The notes below the pieces were generated by a model. That model worked only from the letters and a program-made list of their open reading frames with translations, was not told the origin of the DNA and did no database searches. From Singulisphaera sp. (GTDB lineage: Bacteria > Planctomycetota > Planctomycetia > Isosphaerales > Isosphaeraceae), in assembly GCA_027451445.1 (NCBI GenBank), contig DAIDJG010000296.1, forward strand, positions 1-59,494: 59,494 bases of DNA. Reading direction: 5' to 3'. Position 1 is the stretch's first letter. Each line of letters opens with the position of its first letter. A program made the position numbers and the translations under genes. Of this stretch, positions 7,764 to 17,475 are shown in pieces.

Positions 7764-9149
7764 ATGGCGGATCGAGCAGCGAAGGTCGTCTCCTTCTTCT
7801 TGCTGACACTGCTGTGCGCCGCACCAAGTCTTGCGCAGGCGCCGAAGGGGAAAGCCCCCAACCAGTGGCGGCCGCTGTTTAACGGTAAGAACCTCGACGG
7901 TTGGGAGCACGTGGGGCCCGGCCGGTTCGTGATCGAGAATGGCTTGCTGCGCACCGAGGGCGGGATGGGGCTCCTCTGGTACACGCGCGAGAAGCTGGGC
8001 AACTGCGTGCTCCGCGTCGTCTACAAGACCAGCAACGAGTGGTCGAACTCCGGGATGTATGTCCGCATCGATGAGAAGCCGACCGACCCCTTGTACGCAG
8101 TCCATCACGGGTTCGAGGTGCAGATTTACGACAATGGCCCGGGCGACGGGCGCTCGGGCTCGGTCTTCTCGTTCGCCCGGGCCCAAGCGGATCCGTCCAA
8201 ACCGCGCGAGTGGAACACGCTGGAGGTGGTGCTCCGCGGCAAGCGGATCACCACGTTTATCAACGGGACGACGGTCGCCGACTACGACTCGAGCGAGTTG
8301 AACCGGCAGGCAACCGACCGCACGGGACAGGCGAACCCCGCCCGTAACCCCCGCGCCGAGTCGGGCTACATTGGTCTGCAGAACTATGACGATCACGCTC
8401 CGGTCTACTTCAAGGAGGTCTCCGTCGGCCCGCTGAGCGCGGCGCCGAGCAACGTCGTGGCCGACCGGCACCATCTCGACCGGCTCAGTGCTCACGAACA
8501 GTCGATCGTCGATGGCGCGGGCGAGCCGTCGGACGTGCTCTGTCGCGAGCACATCATCCTGGTGTGGCCGAAGGATCTGAGGCCGGTCTGGTACGCTGAG
8601 TCGAGGGTGAATAGCCCTGCGAAGATGGCCGACTGGCTCGAGAAGGCCTACTTCCTGAGCATGTTCTGGACGCGTTTCGACCCCAGCGGGCATTACCGCG
8701 AACGCAACCACGAGTCGAGCCGGCTCGTGTTCATCCACAATGGCCAGGGCGACTTCGTCTTCGGCGGCAAGCGTCCGTTCATCGGTCTGCGCGACCTGAA
8801 GGGGCCGAGGCCGGGGAGCGACGACTGGTTCGGCTGGCTCATCCACGAAATGAGCCACGATTTCTGGCACGAGCACTCGGCGTTCTCGCGGGTCAGGCAG
8901 CCCTGGGGCGAGGCGATGTGTGACTACATGCGCTACTCGGTGTTGCTGTACATGGGGATGCGCCAGGCCGCCGCGCGCAACGAGAAAGTCCTCCGAAAGG
9001 CACCGCCCGACGACGCCTATCGCGGCGGCGCCTGGATGTTCCTGAGCCTCCAGCGCGCGCGCCGTTTCGATGGTCCACAGGCGCTCTGGGATTACCTCTG
9101 GGACAGAGACTTTGTGGCCACGTTCGGCCGGCCGCCGTGGCTCAAGTGA
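7764..9149 (+). CDS. Secreted DUF1080 (3-keto-disaccharide hydrolase-like) domain fused to an HExxH domain
   Basis: This 461-residue exported protein has a signal peptide (VVSFFLLTLLCAAPSLAQA). Residues 33-225 form a DUF1080 domain: WRPLFNGKNLDGWE opens it, NSGMYVRI and HHGFEVQIYDNG lie in the middle, and SGYIGLQNYDDHAPVYFKEV closes it. These domains are concanavalin-like beta-sandwiches linked to glycoside breakdown. The second half (about 240-461) is different. It carries WLIHEMSHDFWHEH, an HExxH zinc-metallopeptidase-like motif at residues 361-365, followed by WGEAMCDYMRYS. A downstream Glu in that segment (WGEA) could be the third zinc ligand, as in gluzincins, but this is inference. The combination suggests an extracellular enzyme for glycan or glycoprotein degradation. 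Confidence 0.8.
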   Translation: MADRAAKVVSFFLLTLLCAAPSLAQAPKGKAPNQWRPLFNGKNLDGWEHVGPGRFVIENGLLRTEGGMGLLWYTREKLGNCVLRVVYKTSNEWSNSGMYVRIDEKPTDPLYAVHHGFEVQIYDNGPGDGRSGSVFSFARAQADPSKPREWNTLEVVLRGKRITTFINGTTVADYDSSELNRQATDRTGQANPARNPRAESGYIGLQNYDDHAPVYFKEVSVGPLSAAPSNVVADRHHLDRLSAHEQSIVDGAGEPSDVLCREHIILVWPKDLRPVWYAESRVNSPAKMADWLEKAYFLSMFWTRFDPSGHYRERNHESSRLVFIHNGQGDFVFGGKRPFIGLRDLKGPRPGSDDWFGWLIHEMSHDFWHEHSAFSRVRQPWGEAMCDYMRYSVLLYMGMRQAAARNEKVLRKAPPDDAYRGGAWMFLSLQRARRFDGPQALWDYLWDRDFVATFGRPPWLK

Positions 9150-9327
9150 CATCGGGTTGGGTCGGGGGCCTCGCCAGCCTCTTCAAACCGACCGACAACG
9201 AGACGACGAGCTCATTTTTTCTCAAGTCGCGGGCCTTGCCGGCCGACGTTGACTGAGTGCCCCCCGCCCTGAGGGCGATTGAGGGCGCGTTGAGGGACGG
9301 CCCGATCAATTCCCCCGTGGCGAGACG

Positions 9328-9948
9328 ATGACAAGGAAGTCACGAGTCTTTTGCCGCGTAGAAATCCTCGAGTCCAGGGCGCTTCTCACTGCCCTAACGC
9401 CGGTCGCGATCGCGCACGGCGCGCCTGTGCCGGTCGTTCCCCTCTTAGAGTCGAGTCCGGGTTCCCTTGCGACGTTCACGCCAACGTCCATGCAAACGGC
9501 GACCGTTCCCAACGTGACCCTGACCGAAAATACGCTCGGTAACAATGTCGTGGCGGGAAGCTATGGACACGCCGGCAGGTCGATGCCGATCAGGGCCGAG
9601 GGGAATGTCACGCCTCTGGGACAGGTCAGCGTCACCGGGTCGATCACGCTTTCGGGACGAAGTGCCGCCCACGCGCTATCCGGTGTGCTCACGCTCAGCG
9701 GCGCACAGGGCTCAGTGACCCTTCAGTTTGGCGCCATCAGAGTTCCGGGCAACATGCGCCGTGGACCCCTCGTCGTCACGGAAACCGTGACGGCGACCAC
9801 AGGCGCCGGCGACTCGCTTCAAGGGGAATCCGGTAGCGGGAGCCTGGTACTCGGGCACGGGGCCAGAACGGTTCGTGACAACACGGGACAACTCGTGGCG
9901 GCACGCAATTCCTTCTGGATGGTCGTCCACCTCAACTCTCCGGACTGA
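9328..9948 (+). CDS. Small secreted protein with planctomycete extracellular motif
   Basis: This is a 206-residue protein of unknown function. The N-terminus MTRKSRVFCRVEILESRALLTA carries the LExRxLL motif found in exported planctomycete proteins. The rest is rich in Gly, Ser, Thr and Val with alternating strands (VSVTGSITLSG, LSGVLTLSGAQGSVTLQFG, GPLVVTETVTA), as in a beta-sandwich or solenoid. It has one Cys, near the N-terminus, and no catalytic motif. It probably has a structural or surface role. The Shine-Dalgarno sequence is weak. Confidence 0.7.
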   Translation: MTRKSRVFCRVEILESRALLTALTPVAIAHGAPVPVVPLLESSPGSLATFTPTSMQTATVPNVTLTENTLGNNVVAGSYGHAGRSMPIRAEGNVTPLGQVSVTGSITLSGRSAAHALSGVLTLSGAQGSVTLQFGAIRVPGNMRRGPLVVTETVTATTGAGDSLQGESGSGSLVLGHGARTVRDNTGQLVAARNSFWMVVHLNSPD

Positions 9949-9977
9949 CGGGGTACTTACGGCGGTTTGAGCCTCGA

Positions 9978-10020
9978 GTGCTCGAAAACTGCCGGAATTT
10001 GGAGCCTGGCCAGAACGGAC
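9978..10020. repeat. Dispersed intergenic repeat, partial copy 3
   Basis: The run GTGCTCGAAAACTGCCGGAA followed by TTTGGAGCCTGGCCAGAACGG matches the terminal half of the repeat at 6281-6341 and 11185-11244, with several substitutions. It lies directly after a stop codon. Confidence 0.45.
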
Positions 10021-10054
10021 CTTCCTGGTGGTTGCCGATCAGGGACCGTGCGGC

Positions 10055-10627
10055 TCACCGGAAGGCGACAAAGAGAACGATGACGGCCGGTAGGGCGATC
10101 GCCAATCCCATCAAGAGCGCTTGAGTCCAATCAGGGAGCGCCTTGTACCACGCGAATGGACCGGGCTCGATTCCGATTGCCCGATACGCCTCGTCGCGCT
10201 GGGCGCGACGTTCGGCCTTTTCGCGTTCCGCCTTCTCTCGTTGATGTTCTTGCAGAAGACGCACTGCCTCGTACCGCACTTCGCGATCGCGGCGGGATTC
10301 TTCGAGCACGCGATGAGCTCGTTCGACCGCCTGATCGAGTTTTTCAATCGCCTTTTGGGGATCTTCGTGGGTCGGAGGTACCGGTGTCTTGCGGGATGAC
10401 CATTGCAATGTCGTGAACTTGTGACCGCATGAGCGGCAATAGCCTCGCCGGGCGCGGACTTGCCGCCCACACGCGGGGCAATAGGGAACGCCGTTCTTGA
10501 GAACGACGTTCGTTTTGGAGCAGGCCCCGATGGCTATGGTAATCACGGAAACGACCAGGATGAGGACAAGGCAAGCGAGTTGTTCTTCGGGGCTTGCCTG
10601 ACCGCCTCTCGCGAAAAGGATCACCAT
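10055..10627 (-). CDS. Zinc-ribbon protein with two membrane segments and a coiled coil
   Basis: This 190-residue membrane protein of unknown function has an N-terminal helix (LACLVLILVVSVITIAIGA). It is followed by a double-CxxC zinc ribbon (CPACGRQVRARRGYCRSCG, residues 50-68). A long charged helix rich in Glu, Arg and Lys (about 90-150) looks like a coiled coil. The C-terminal helix (ALLMGLAIALPAVIVLFVAF) is the second membrane segment. Two anchors with a cytoplasmic zinc ribbon suggest a scaffold or sensor. It has no clear partner. The start lacks a strong Shine-Dalgarno sequence, and Met at 10627 is the first in-frame choice. Confidence 0.65.
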   Translation of the reverse strand: MVILFARGGQASPEEQLACLVLILVVSVITIAIGACSKTNVVLKNGVPYCPACGRQVRARRGYCRSCGHKFTTLQWSSRKTPVPPTHEDPQKAIEKLDQAVERAHRVLEESRRDREVRYEAVRLLQEHQREKAEREKAERRAQRDEAYRAIGIEPGPFAWYKALPDWTQALLMGLAIALPAVIVLFVAFR

Positions 10628-10838
10628 GAGATGGGTTCCGATGACGTGACGGGCGAAGGTCGCGATTATGTTATCGACTTCGAAACACGATCACGAGCAT
10701 GGAGTACTGGTCAGGCAGAGAATTGGGGCTGAAATCGAGTCTTTAGCATCGTTACCGGGCGAGCGTGCCCCCTGGAACGGCGGAGCGGACGCCGGACGAC
10801 ACGTTGCACGCAGTAGGCGTCGTCGGCAAAGGTCCTTT

Positions 10839-10884
10839 ATCCCCCCAACCCGCCTTCCGACGGGGTGGGAGTGTGGGGAGTGGC
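10839..10884. repeat. G/C-rich palindromic repeat, partial copy
   Basis: ttatccccccaacccgcctt followed by a CGGGGTGGGAGTGTGGGGAG arm forms an imperfect palindrome. It resembles the element inside the polyketide synthase gene (ends ...ggagttat) and the one at 7155-7258. Confidence 0.5.
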
Positions 10885-10965
10885 GTTGATCCCTCGCCTC
10901 TGGTCTCAAGGAGGATGGAGGCACCCAAGAGCCGATTCCTTGGGGAACTCGCGTCGCAAGCGGAG

Positions 10966-11140
10966 TCCGGAGGCTTTGGAGCGTGTGGAGCTTGCTCCTG
11001 GTTTCGCGCTTCAAAGGCGCGTTGAAAGCGGGAGCGCTGGCAACGCCGTTCGAGAGCAGGATGGTCCTTGGAGGAGCGGGAGGGTATTACGCAAGCGGGA
11101 GCAAGCTCCACTCGCTCCAAAGCCTTCGGATTGCTTCGGA
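10966..11140. repeat. Long inverted repeat (about 40-bp arms)
   Basis: The left arm starting at 10966 (tccggaggctttggagcgtg then tggagcttgctcc) and the right arm ending at about 11130 (ggagcaagctcca then ctcgctccaaagccttcgga) are inverted copies with about two mismatches in 33 bp. The spacer of about 90 bp also contains TTCAAAGGCGCGTTGAAAGCG, itself partly symmetric. This is a MITE-like or REP-like element with no coding capacity. Confidence 0.65.
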
Positions 11141-11184
11141 CGAATCGCTTCCGGTGCAAGGCGCAACAGCCCTGGGAGGCACCC

Positions 11185-11244
11185 CGTGGGACGACGTAGT
11201 GCTCGCGGATTGCCCGACTTTGGTGCCCGGCCAGAATGGCGCTG
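11185..11244. repeat. Dispersed intergenic repeat, copy 4
   Basis: CGTGGGACGACGTAGTGCTC, GATTGCCC and TTGGTGCCCGGCCAGAATGG are shared with 6281-6341 at about 85 per cent identity by eye. It follows the long inverted repeat with no gap, so the two may belong to one composite element. Confidence 0.6.
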
Positions 11245-11352
11245 TGATGGGAACCGCTCAGCGCAGCGGGACAAGCGGCACTCGCGCGAAACGCCGGCTC
11301 TCTGTTAGACTGAACCAAGAGCACCGTCGACTCGTGGTCCCGAGGGAATCGC

Positions 11353-12226
11353 ATGAGCATGGCGCCTGAGGCTCCGATTGGGTCCGCCCTTCACCCGTTT
11401 CTTGTTTCCACCGGCTTCGGCTCCCCTGTCTGCCGCCTTGGCCTCTCGTCCTACGGCAGTACGGCGATCACCGCAGACGACGTTCTCTCGGCGGTCTCTC
11501 GGGGAGTCAACTTCATCAACTGGCAGGGCCTGCCAGAAGGCAACGTCAGCGGCGATGCCTTTCCCGCGGCGATATCCGCCCTTGGTGGCCGCCGCTCGTC
11601 GGTCATCGTCTGCGTTCAGTTCGGTGCCAGGACAGGAGCCGACGCCGCGACGGAACTTGCGCTCGGTCCTCGCGGCCCTTGGCACCCGCTACGTTGACGT
11701 GCTGACCCTCTATTACGTGGAACACGCAACCGAATGGGCGGAAATCACAGCCCCTGGAGGCGCGCTCCGATACCTCCAGGAGGCCAAGAGGGACGGAGCC
11801 GTTCGCCGGATCGGGATCACGAGTCACCAGCGGCCACTCGTCGCGGAAATGGCCAGGAGCGGGCTCCTCGACACGGTCATGATCCGCTACAACGCCGCCC
11901 ATCGGGGCGCCGAGCGGGAGGTGTTCCCGGTCACCCAACCACTCGGCTTACCAGTGATCGCTTACACCGCCCTGCGCTGGGGAGCACTTCTCCATCCGAC
12001 GCCCGACGACCCTCAGGGATTCTTGGTCCCGCGGCCCCCGGCCTGGTACCGGTTCGTCCTACAACAGTCGGCTGTTGCTGTAGCGCTCGCGGCGCCACAA
12101 TCCCGTGCGGAACTCGACGAGGATCTTGGCGTTCTCGAAGCCAGTGAGCCACTCACGGACGAGGCATACGCGATGCTTGCGGGGCACGGGGAGCGGGTTC
12201 GTCGGCACGCGGGAAGTTTTCGCTGA
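11353..12226 (+). pseudogene. Aldo/keto reductase, frameshifted
   Basis: Two overlapping frames together encode one aldo/keto reductase-like protein of about 290 residues. The first frame gives GFGSPVCRLGLSSYGS, the usual N-terminal strand, and ends with VQFGARTGADAATEL. The second frame gives LRSVLAALGTRYVDVLTLYYV, the family's LDxLGxDYVDLxxLH-like region, then EAKRDGAVRRIGITSHQ and YNAAHRGAE. The join lies at the TT at about 11657-11658: dropping one T restores continuous coding. The lesion would abolish the NAD(P)H-dependent reductase unless it is a sequencing error. The rest is well conserved, so the change is recent or artefactual. It stands alone with no operon partner. Confidence 0.75.
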
Positions 12227-13622
12227 AAGAAGGATCGGACGACACCGAGGGAACACGCTTGGTTTTCGTGGATGGCTGGGTCGCTGAGGCTCGCCTGCTG
12301 ACTTGATTCTTTGGAGCACGTTCAAATCTCCGGATGCCGCTCTTTTTCCTTCCGGTCAAATCCACCCCGACCCGTCCGCTGGGGTGAATCCGCCTGGCGC
12401 GCATGCGCGAGCCGGTGGAAATCTGTGGGCGCGCCGATTTTTCTTTCGAATATTTGATGGCCATGGACGTATACTAAGTGGTCAGAAGTCAACGTGCATC
12501 CGATCCCTACCGCCAAGTCACTGTCAACGGTCGGACGGAAAAAGTTAGAGAGGGTCGGTGCAACGTGTCGTCAGCAAATCTCACCACAGGCCATTCATTC
12601 GCTTGGGCCCGCCAGCGCACGAAACGTTGGTCCGGCTGGCGAACATCAGGCGGGAAAACGAACGGTCCCGTTCGTCGCACCCCACGGAGCGCGTATGGTT
12701 ATATTAAGCCTGATGCGTCGGGGGCCACCGCTCGGACGATGGGATTGGGCGAGATCAATGGCCCATCTTTGGGCAACAGGCGAACAGCATATTTCGGATT
12801 TCTCGTAAATCTCGCATGCTATCTTCGAAGTGCATTGTGTGGCTTTGCGAGGAATGGGAAGGTTGGGAAGTTTCTCTCGTCTCGAATCGCCGATCGTTCT
12901 CTGCTGGCCGTACCATCGCGCGGATCACGCGTTAATTGGCGATCGATTGCCCAGTCCCCAATGTCGTCGGCATCGGTTATCGGAAATTCGGAAATTCGGA
13001 ACCCGTTGGTACGTAAGGGGTCTTCATTTCCAATAAACGGTCCGATCGGAAATGCCGGCAGCCGCTCCGAGCCCTCGGTTGTTGAGTCGTCTCAACGCCC
13101 GAGTTTTGATGATTCCGTCGCGCTTTTGAGTTTACACAGAGGCCGCGATGTGAACCGATGTTCCGAGCACTGCGCAGGGGAGGATTGGCTTCGGTGCCGT
13201 TGCATCAACGTTTTGCTGGGACAACCGCGAGAACGCGGAGATAACGATCGGTTTCGGGGCTCTGGTGCGGTGGATCACGTGCGCTATTCCAGCAACGTGA
13301 CGAACCGTCGCCGAATCAAAGGGGCTGACTCGGACAGAGTCCATTGCAGATTAAGTCTGAAACTCTGAAATCGTTGACTTTCCGCGACTTGCGTATTTCA
13401 GAGTTTCCCGCGGACGGCGTGACTCTGAAACCAGGGCGGGGGGTGGCGACCCTCGGGCTGGTCCGTTGGCAACGTGACCGTCCATCGCCCCGCGTCCTCT
13501 GGGCAGTTGCACAGATTATCCCATGGAAGTCTATTTTGTTGGCGGACGATGCGCTGGAATTCAAATCTGATTGGTAGGGAGATTCCCTACACGACGTTCG
13601 TGCATGGTCCAAGGAGCCGGTA
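12227..13622. other. Gene-poor 1.4-kb region
   Basis: No protein could be recognised. The longest open frame (12478-13368, plus) is rich in Ser, Arg and Gly with no domain or start signal and is probably fortuitous. A short direct repeat (ggaaattcggaaattcgg, about 12980-12998) and the hairpin at 13359-13407 are the only structures noticed. Reduced GC in patches would fit an untranslated leader, a regulatory RNA or decayed genes. Confidence 0.45.
13359..13407 (+). promoter_or_regulatory. Perfect 13-bp inverted repeat in the leader region of the ANTAR regulator gene
   Basis: gaaactctgaaat (13359-13371) and atttcagagtttc (13395-13407) are exact inverted copies around a 23-nt loop. They lie about 215 nt upstream of the response regulator gene on the same strand. 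A third partial copy (gactctgaaacc) follows at about 13420. It could be an RNA hairpin, an operator or a terminator; no U-tract follows it. Confidence 0.5.
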
Positions 13623-14309
13623 ATGAGCCACGCTTACAGGGTCTTGATCGCTGATGACGAGAGACCCGTGGCGGCAGGAATTCAGGGTCAACTCGACTCA
13701 CTGGGGTATGATGTCGTGGCCGTCGTCCACGATGGACAGCACGCGATCGAGATTTGCCGCCGGACGCATCCGGATGTGGTGTTGATGGATGTCGAAATGC
13801 CTGGTCTCGATGGTCTGTCAGCGGCTCGCCAGATTGCCAGGGATCCCGGAACGCCCGTTATTATCCTGACCGCCCACGGTCATCCCAACTTGATCGATCA
13901 GGCGGTCGAAGATGGGGTGGTGTACTACCTTGTCAAGCCGATCACCAGCCGCAGTCTTCATGCGGCGCTTCAAGTGTCGGTGGCCCGTGCGCGCGAGCTC
14001 AAGTCGTTGCGGGAGAGCGTCAATACGCTCGAGCTCACCCTCCGCGAGCGGAAATACATCGAGAAGGCCAAGGGCATCTTGATGACGCGCCGAGGGCTCT
14101 CCGAGACCGAAGCGGGCCATTTCCTTCAGCAGCAGAGCCGCGACCGGGGCATGCTGATGGTCAAACTTGCCGAGTCGATCATTCACGCGGACGAACTCCT
14201 GGAATCGCCGGCTGCAGTCCCGACTCACGGCCGGTCCGATCGCTCCAGGGCGCAGAGACCGCGCGATGGATTCGGGGTTCGCAGCCGCAGGACGCAGCTT
14301 TTGGACTGA
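13623..14309 (+). CDS. ANTAR-domain response regulator (AmiR/NasT type)
   Basis: This cytoplasmic two-domain regulator has an N-terminal receiver (residues 4-120) with the acidic pair in VLIADDE, the phosphoacceptor Asp in VVLMDVEMPG, Thr in IILTAHG and Lys in YLVKPI. A linker coiled coil precedes the ANTAR domain (about 138-195: LRERKYIEKAKGILMTRRGL, then SETEAGHFLQQQSRDRGMLMV). ANTAR domains bind nascent RNA and act as antiterminators. The last 30 residues are basic and poorly conserved. AAGGAG lies just upstream of the start. No histidine kinase is adjacent. Confidence 0.92.
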   Translation: MSHAYRVLIADDERPVAAGIQGQLDSLGYDVVAVVHDGQHAIEICRRTHPDVVLMDVEMPGLDGLSAARQIARDPGTPVIILTAHGHPNLIDQAVEDGVVYYLVKPITSRSLHAALQVSVARARELKSLRESVNTLELTLRERKYIEKAKGILMTRRGLSETEAGHFLQQQSRDRGMLMVKLAESIIHADELLESPAAVPTHGRSDRSRAQRPRDGFGVRSRRTQLLD

Positions 14310-14649
14310 CGGGCGGAAAGGTCTCGCAACGAACATCCCCGACGAGAGCCCCCCTTCATTATCGCTGCTGGTTTCCTCTCCTTTCTTCGCGCTACGATTT
14401 CCGCATCCGCTCGTGAGAGAAAAGAATGCCGAGGGGACGTACGCGTCAAGGAGGTTTCGAGCGTACTCCCCTCAGCGTTCGCTCCTGGACGCCTGGCGCC
14501 TGTTAATCCGTGGCGTTCCGAATTACGCTCTGGTTCGCCGAGTGCGCTCGTGCGCGCACCGGTTCAGGCCCGGTCCCGGCGGCGCAAGCCACTCACCGTC
14601 TGGCGCGATAACCACAGAGTTCGCATCATCGAACGAGGAATCCTGAGAA
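14310..14649. other. Intergenic region with a hairpin
   Basis: No gene seen. gaggggacgtacgc (14431-14444) and gcgtactcccctc (14461-14473) can form a stem-loop whose loop contains AAGGAGG. Because the loop holds a Shine-Dalgarno-like sequence but no start codon follows closely, its role is unclear. Confidence 0.4.
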
Positions 14650-16110
14650 ATGCGTGGATCAAGAACATTGGATATTTTGGCGGTGATCCTGTCAACGGCC
14701 GTTCTCTGGGCGTTCGATTCTGCGGACAAGGTCCGGGCCTCTGAGCTGCACGTCGGAGGTGCGATGGTCAGCATCACACCCGAGCGGCCCGTTGCGCTTG
14801 CGGGGCAGATGCATACGCGAATCGCTCGGAACGTTGAGAGTCCGGTCACCGCGACGGTGCTGGCCCTGGAGGCGAAAGACGGCGAGAAGGTCGTCGACCA
14901 GGCGGTCCTGGTCTCCTGTGACCTCGTGGCCATCGAAGACTCGGTGCGCGACCGGGTTCGTCAGCAGATTGCTGCTAGCATCCAGGGCCTCGACCCGCGC
15001 AAGGTTGTCCTCAGCGCCACACATACGCATACCGCGCCGGTTACGAAGGAGGGGGATTACGACATCCCCAAGGAAGATGTCGAGCAGCCCGCCGAGTACG
15101 CGGAGTTCCTTGCGGGCAGGATCACCGAGGCGGTTGCGAAGGCGTGGGAAGCACGCAAACCGGGGCGAGTGGGCTGGGGGCTGGGACACGCTGTCGTTGC
15201 GCAGAACCGGCGCTCGGTTTATGCCGACGGCCGAGCGCAAATGTACGGACCCACGGACCGGCCCGACTTCCGAGGCATTGAGGGCTCGGAGGACCAGGGA
15301 GTCGAGGTGCTCTTCTTCTGGGACGCCGCAGGGACTTTGATCGCCACGGCGATCAATGTGGCGTGTCCGTCGCAGGAGGTCGAGTCGGGCTCAGCGATCA
15401 ATGCCGACTTCTGGCACGACGTGAGAGAAATGCTCCGGGAGCGGCACGGTAAGGATCTGCTCGTGCTCGCCTGGACCGGCGCGGCGGGCGATCAGTCGCC
15501 CCACCTGATGTACCGCAAGCGGGCTGAGGAACGCATGCGGACACTGCGCGGATTGACCCGGCTCCAGGAGCTGTCGAAGCGCATCGTGACTGCGTGGGAG
15601 GAGGCGTACGAGGGGGGCAAAAAGGAGCCGCACACCGACGTGATCCTCACCCACAAATTCGCGACGATCGAGCTGCCAGTGCGCACGATCACGAAGGCCG
15701 AGGCTGCCGAGGCCAAATCGAAGGTCGACACGTATTCGAAGGATCCGCGCAATCGCCGGCTGGTCCTCTGGCACGGCGACGTCGTGAAGCGGTTCGAGCG
15801 GCAGCAGGCGGGGACCTCCGAACCCTTTGCGATGGAGCTGCACGCGATCCGGCTCGGCGACGTCGCGATCGCCACGAATGTGTTCGAGCTCTTCACCGAG
15901 TTCGGGATCGAGATCAAGGCGCGAAGCCGGGCGCTCCAGACGTTCATCATTCAGCTCGCAGGCTCAGGTTCGTACGTCCCGACCGCGCGCGCAGCCCGGG
16001 GCGGCGGCTACAGCGCGATTGCGGAGAGCAACGTCGTGGGCCCCGAAGGGGGTCAGGTCCTCGCGGATTGGACCGTGGAGCTCATCAATTCCCTCTGGCC
16101 TGAGAAATGA
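14650..16110 (+). CDS. Neutral/alkaline ceramidase-like secreted protein
   Basis: This 486-residue exported protein belongs to the neutral/alkaline non-lysosomal ceramidase superfamily, zinc amidases that cleave ceramide and related N-acyl lipids. The N-terminus has a signal-like hydrophobic segment (ILAVILSTAVLWAFDSA). Typical motifs are LHVGGAMVSITPERPVALAG at the start of the mature protein, LVSCDLVAIED, and VVLSATHTHTAPV, which supplies His ligands. Later come WTGAAGDQSP and LGDVAIATNVFELFTEFG. Planctomycetes have many such members whose substrates are unknown, so a ceramidase reaction is only a family-level guess. It is convergent with the esterase gene across a candidate terminator. Confidence 0.82.
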   Translation: MRGSRTLDILAVILSTAVLWAFDSADKVRASELHVGGAMVSITPERPVALAGQMHTRIARNVESPVTATVLALEAKDGEKVVDQAVLVSCDLVAIEDSVRDRVRQQIAASIQGLDPRKVVLSATHTHTAPVTKEGDYDIPKEDVEQPAEYAEFLAGRITEAVAKAWEARKPGRVGWGLGHAVVAQNRRSVYADGRAQMYGPTDRPDFRGIEGSEDQGVEVLFFWDAAGTLIATAINVACPSQEVESGSAINADFWHDVREMLRERHGKDLLVLAWTGAAGDQSPHLMYRKRAEERMRTLRGLTRLQELSKRIVTAWEEAYEGGKKEPHTDVILTHKFATIELPVRTITKAEAAEAKSKVDTYSKDPRNRRLVLWHGDVVKRFERQQAGTSEPFAMELHAIRLGDVAIATNVFELFTEFGIEIKARSRALQTFIIQLAGSGSYVPTARAARGGGYSAIAESNVVGPEGGQVLADWTVELINSLWPEK

Positions 16111-16148
16111 TTCCGAAGTGCTCAATCGAGCTTTCATCCGACGCGCAG

Positions 16149-16192
16149 AGCGGCCACCCGCCCCGAGCCGTTAATCGGGCGGGTTGACCGCT
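16149..16192. terminator. Candidate bidirectional terminator
   Basis: agcggccacccgccccg (16149-16165) pairs with cgggcgggttgaccgct (16176-16192) around a 10-nt loop, with small internal mismatches. It lies between two convergent genes. There is no long U-tract. Confidence 0.6.
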
Positions 16193-16207
16193 GTGCTGGC
16201 GCGGGTC

Positions 16208-17380
<1,173 letters not shown>

Positions 17381-17475
17381 TCACTTCACGCGGCACGGGC
17401 TGTCATGAGGCCGAGTAACCGGCTAACCTGTTGCGAGTCGCGACGATGGCATTCTCTGAATATGGTGTCGACGGC

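Larger units (their letters stand above)
10628..11352. other. Repeat-rich intergenic region
   Basis: I see no convincing gene in these roughly 725 bp. The region is made largely of repeats: a G/C-rich element (10839-10884), a long inverted repeat (10966-11140) and a copy of the dispersed repeat (11185-11244). Open frames across it on both strands are low-complexity translations of these repeats. Confidence 0.6.

Noticed and set aside
7746-9152. 468-codon minus-strand open frame
   Set aside because: Fully antisense to the DUF1080-HExxH gene and with no family features.
9265-9277. Small palindrome cgccctgagggcg after the DUF1080 gene as a terminator
   Set aside because: Only a 5-bp stem and no U-tract; too weak to call.
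12478-13368. Long open frame of 296 codons on the plus strand
   Set aside because: Low-complexity Ser/Arg/Gly composition, no ribosome binding site, no recognisable domain and repeats within it. It is likely a chance frame in GC-rich DNA.
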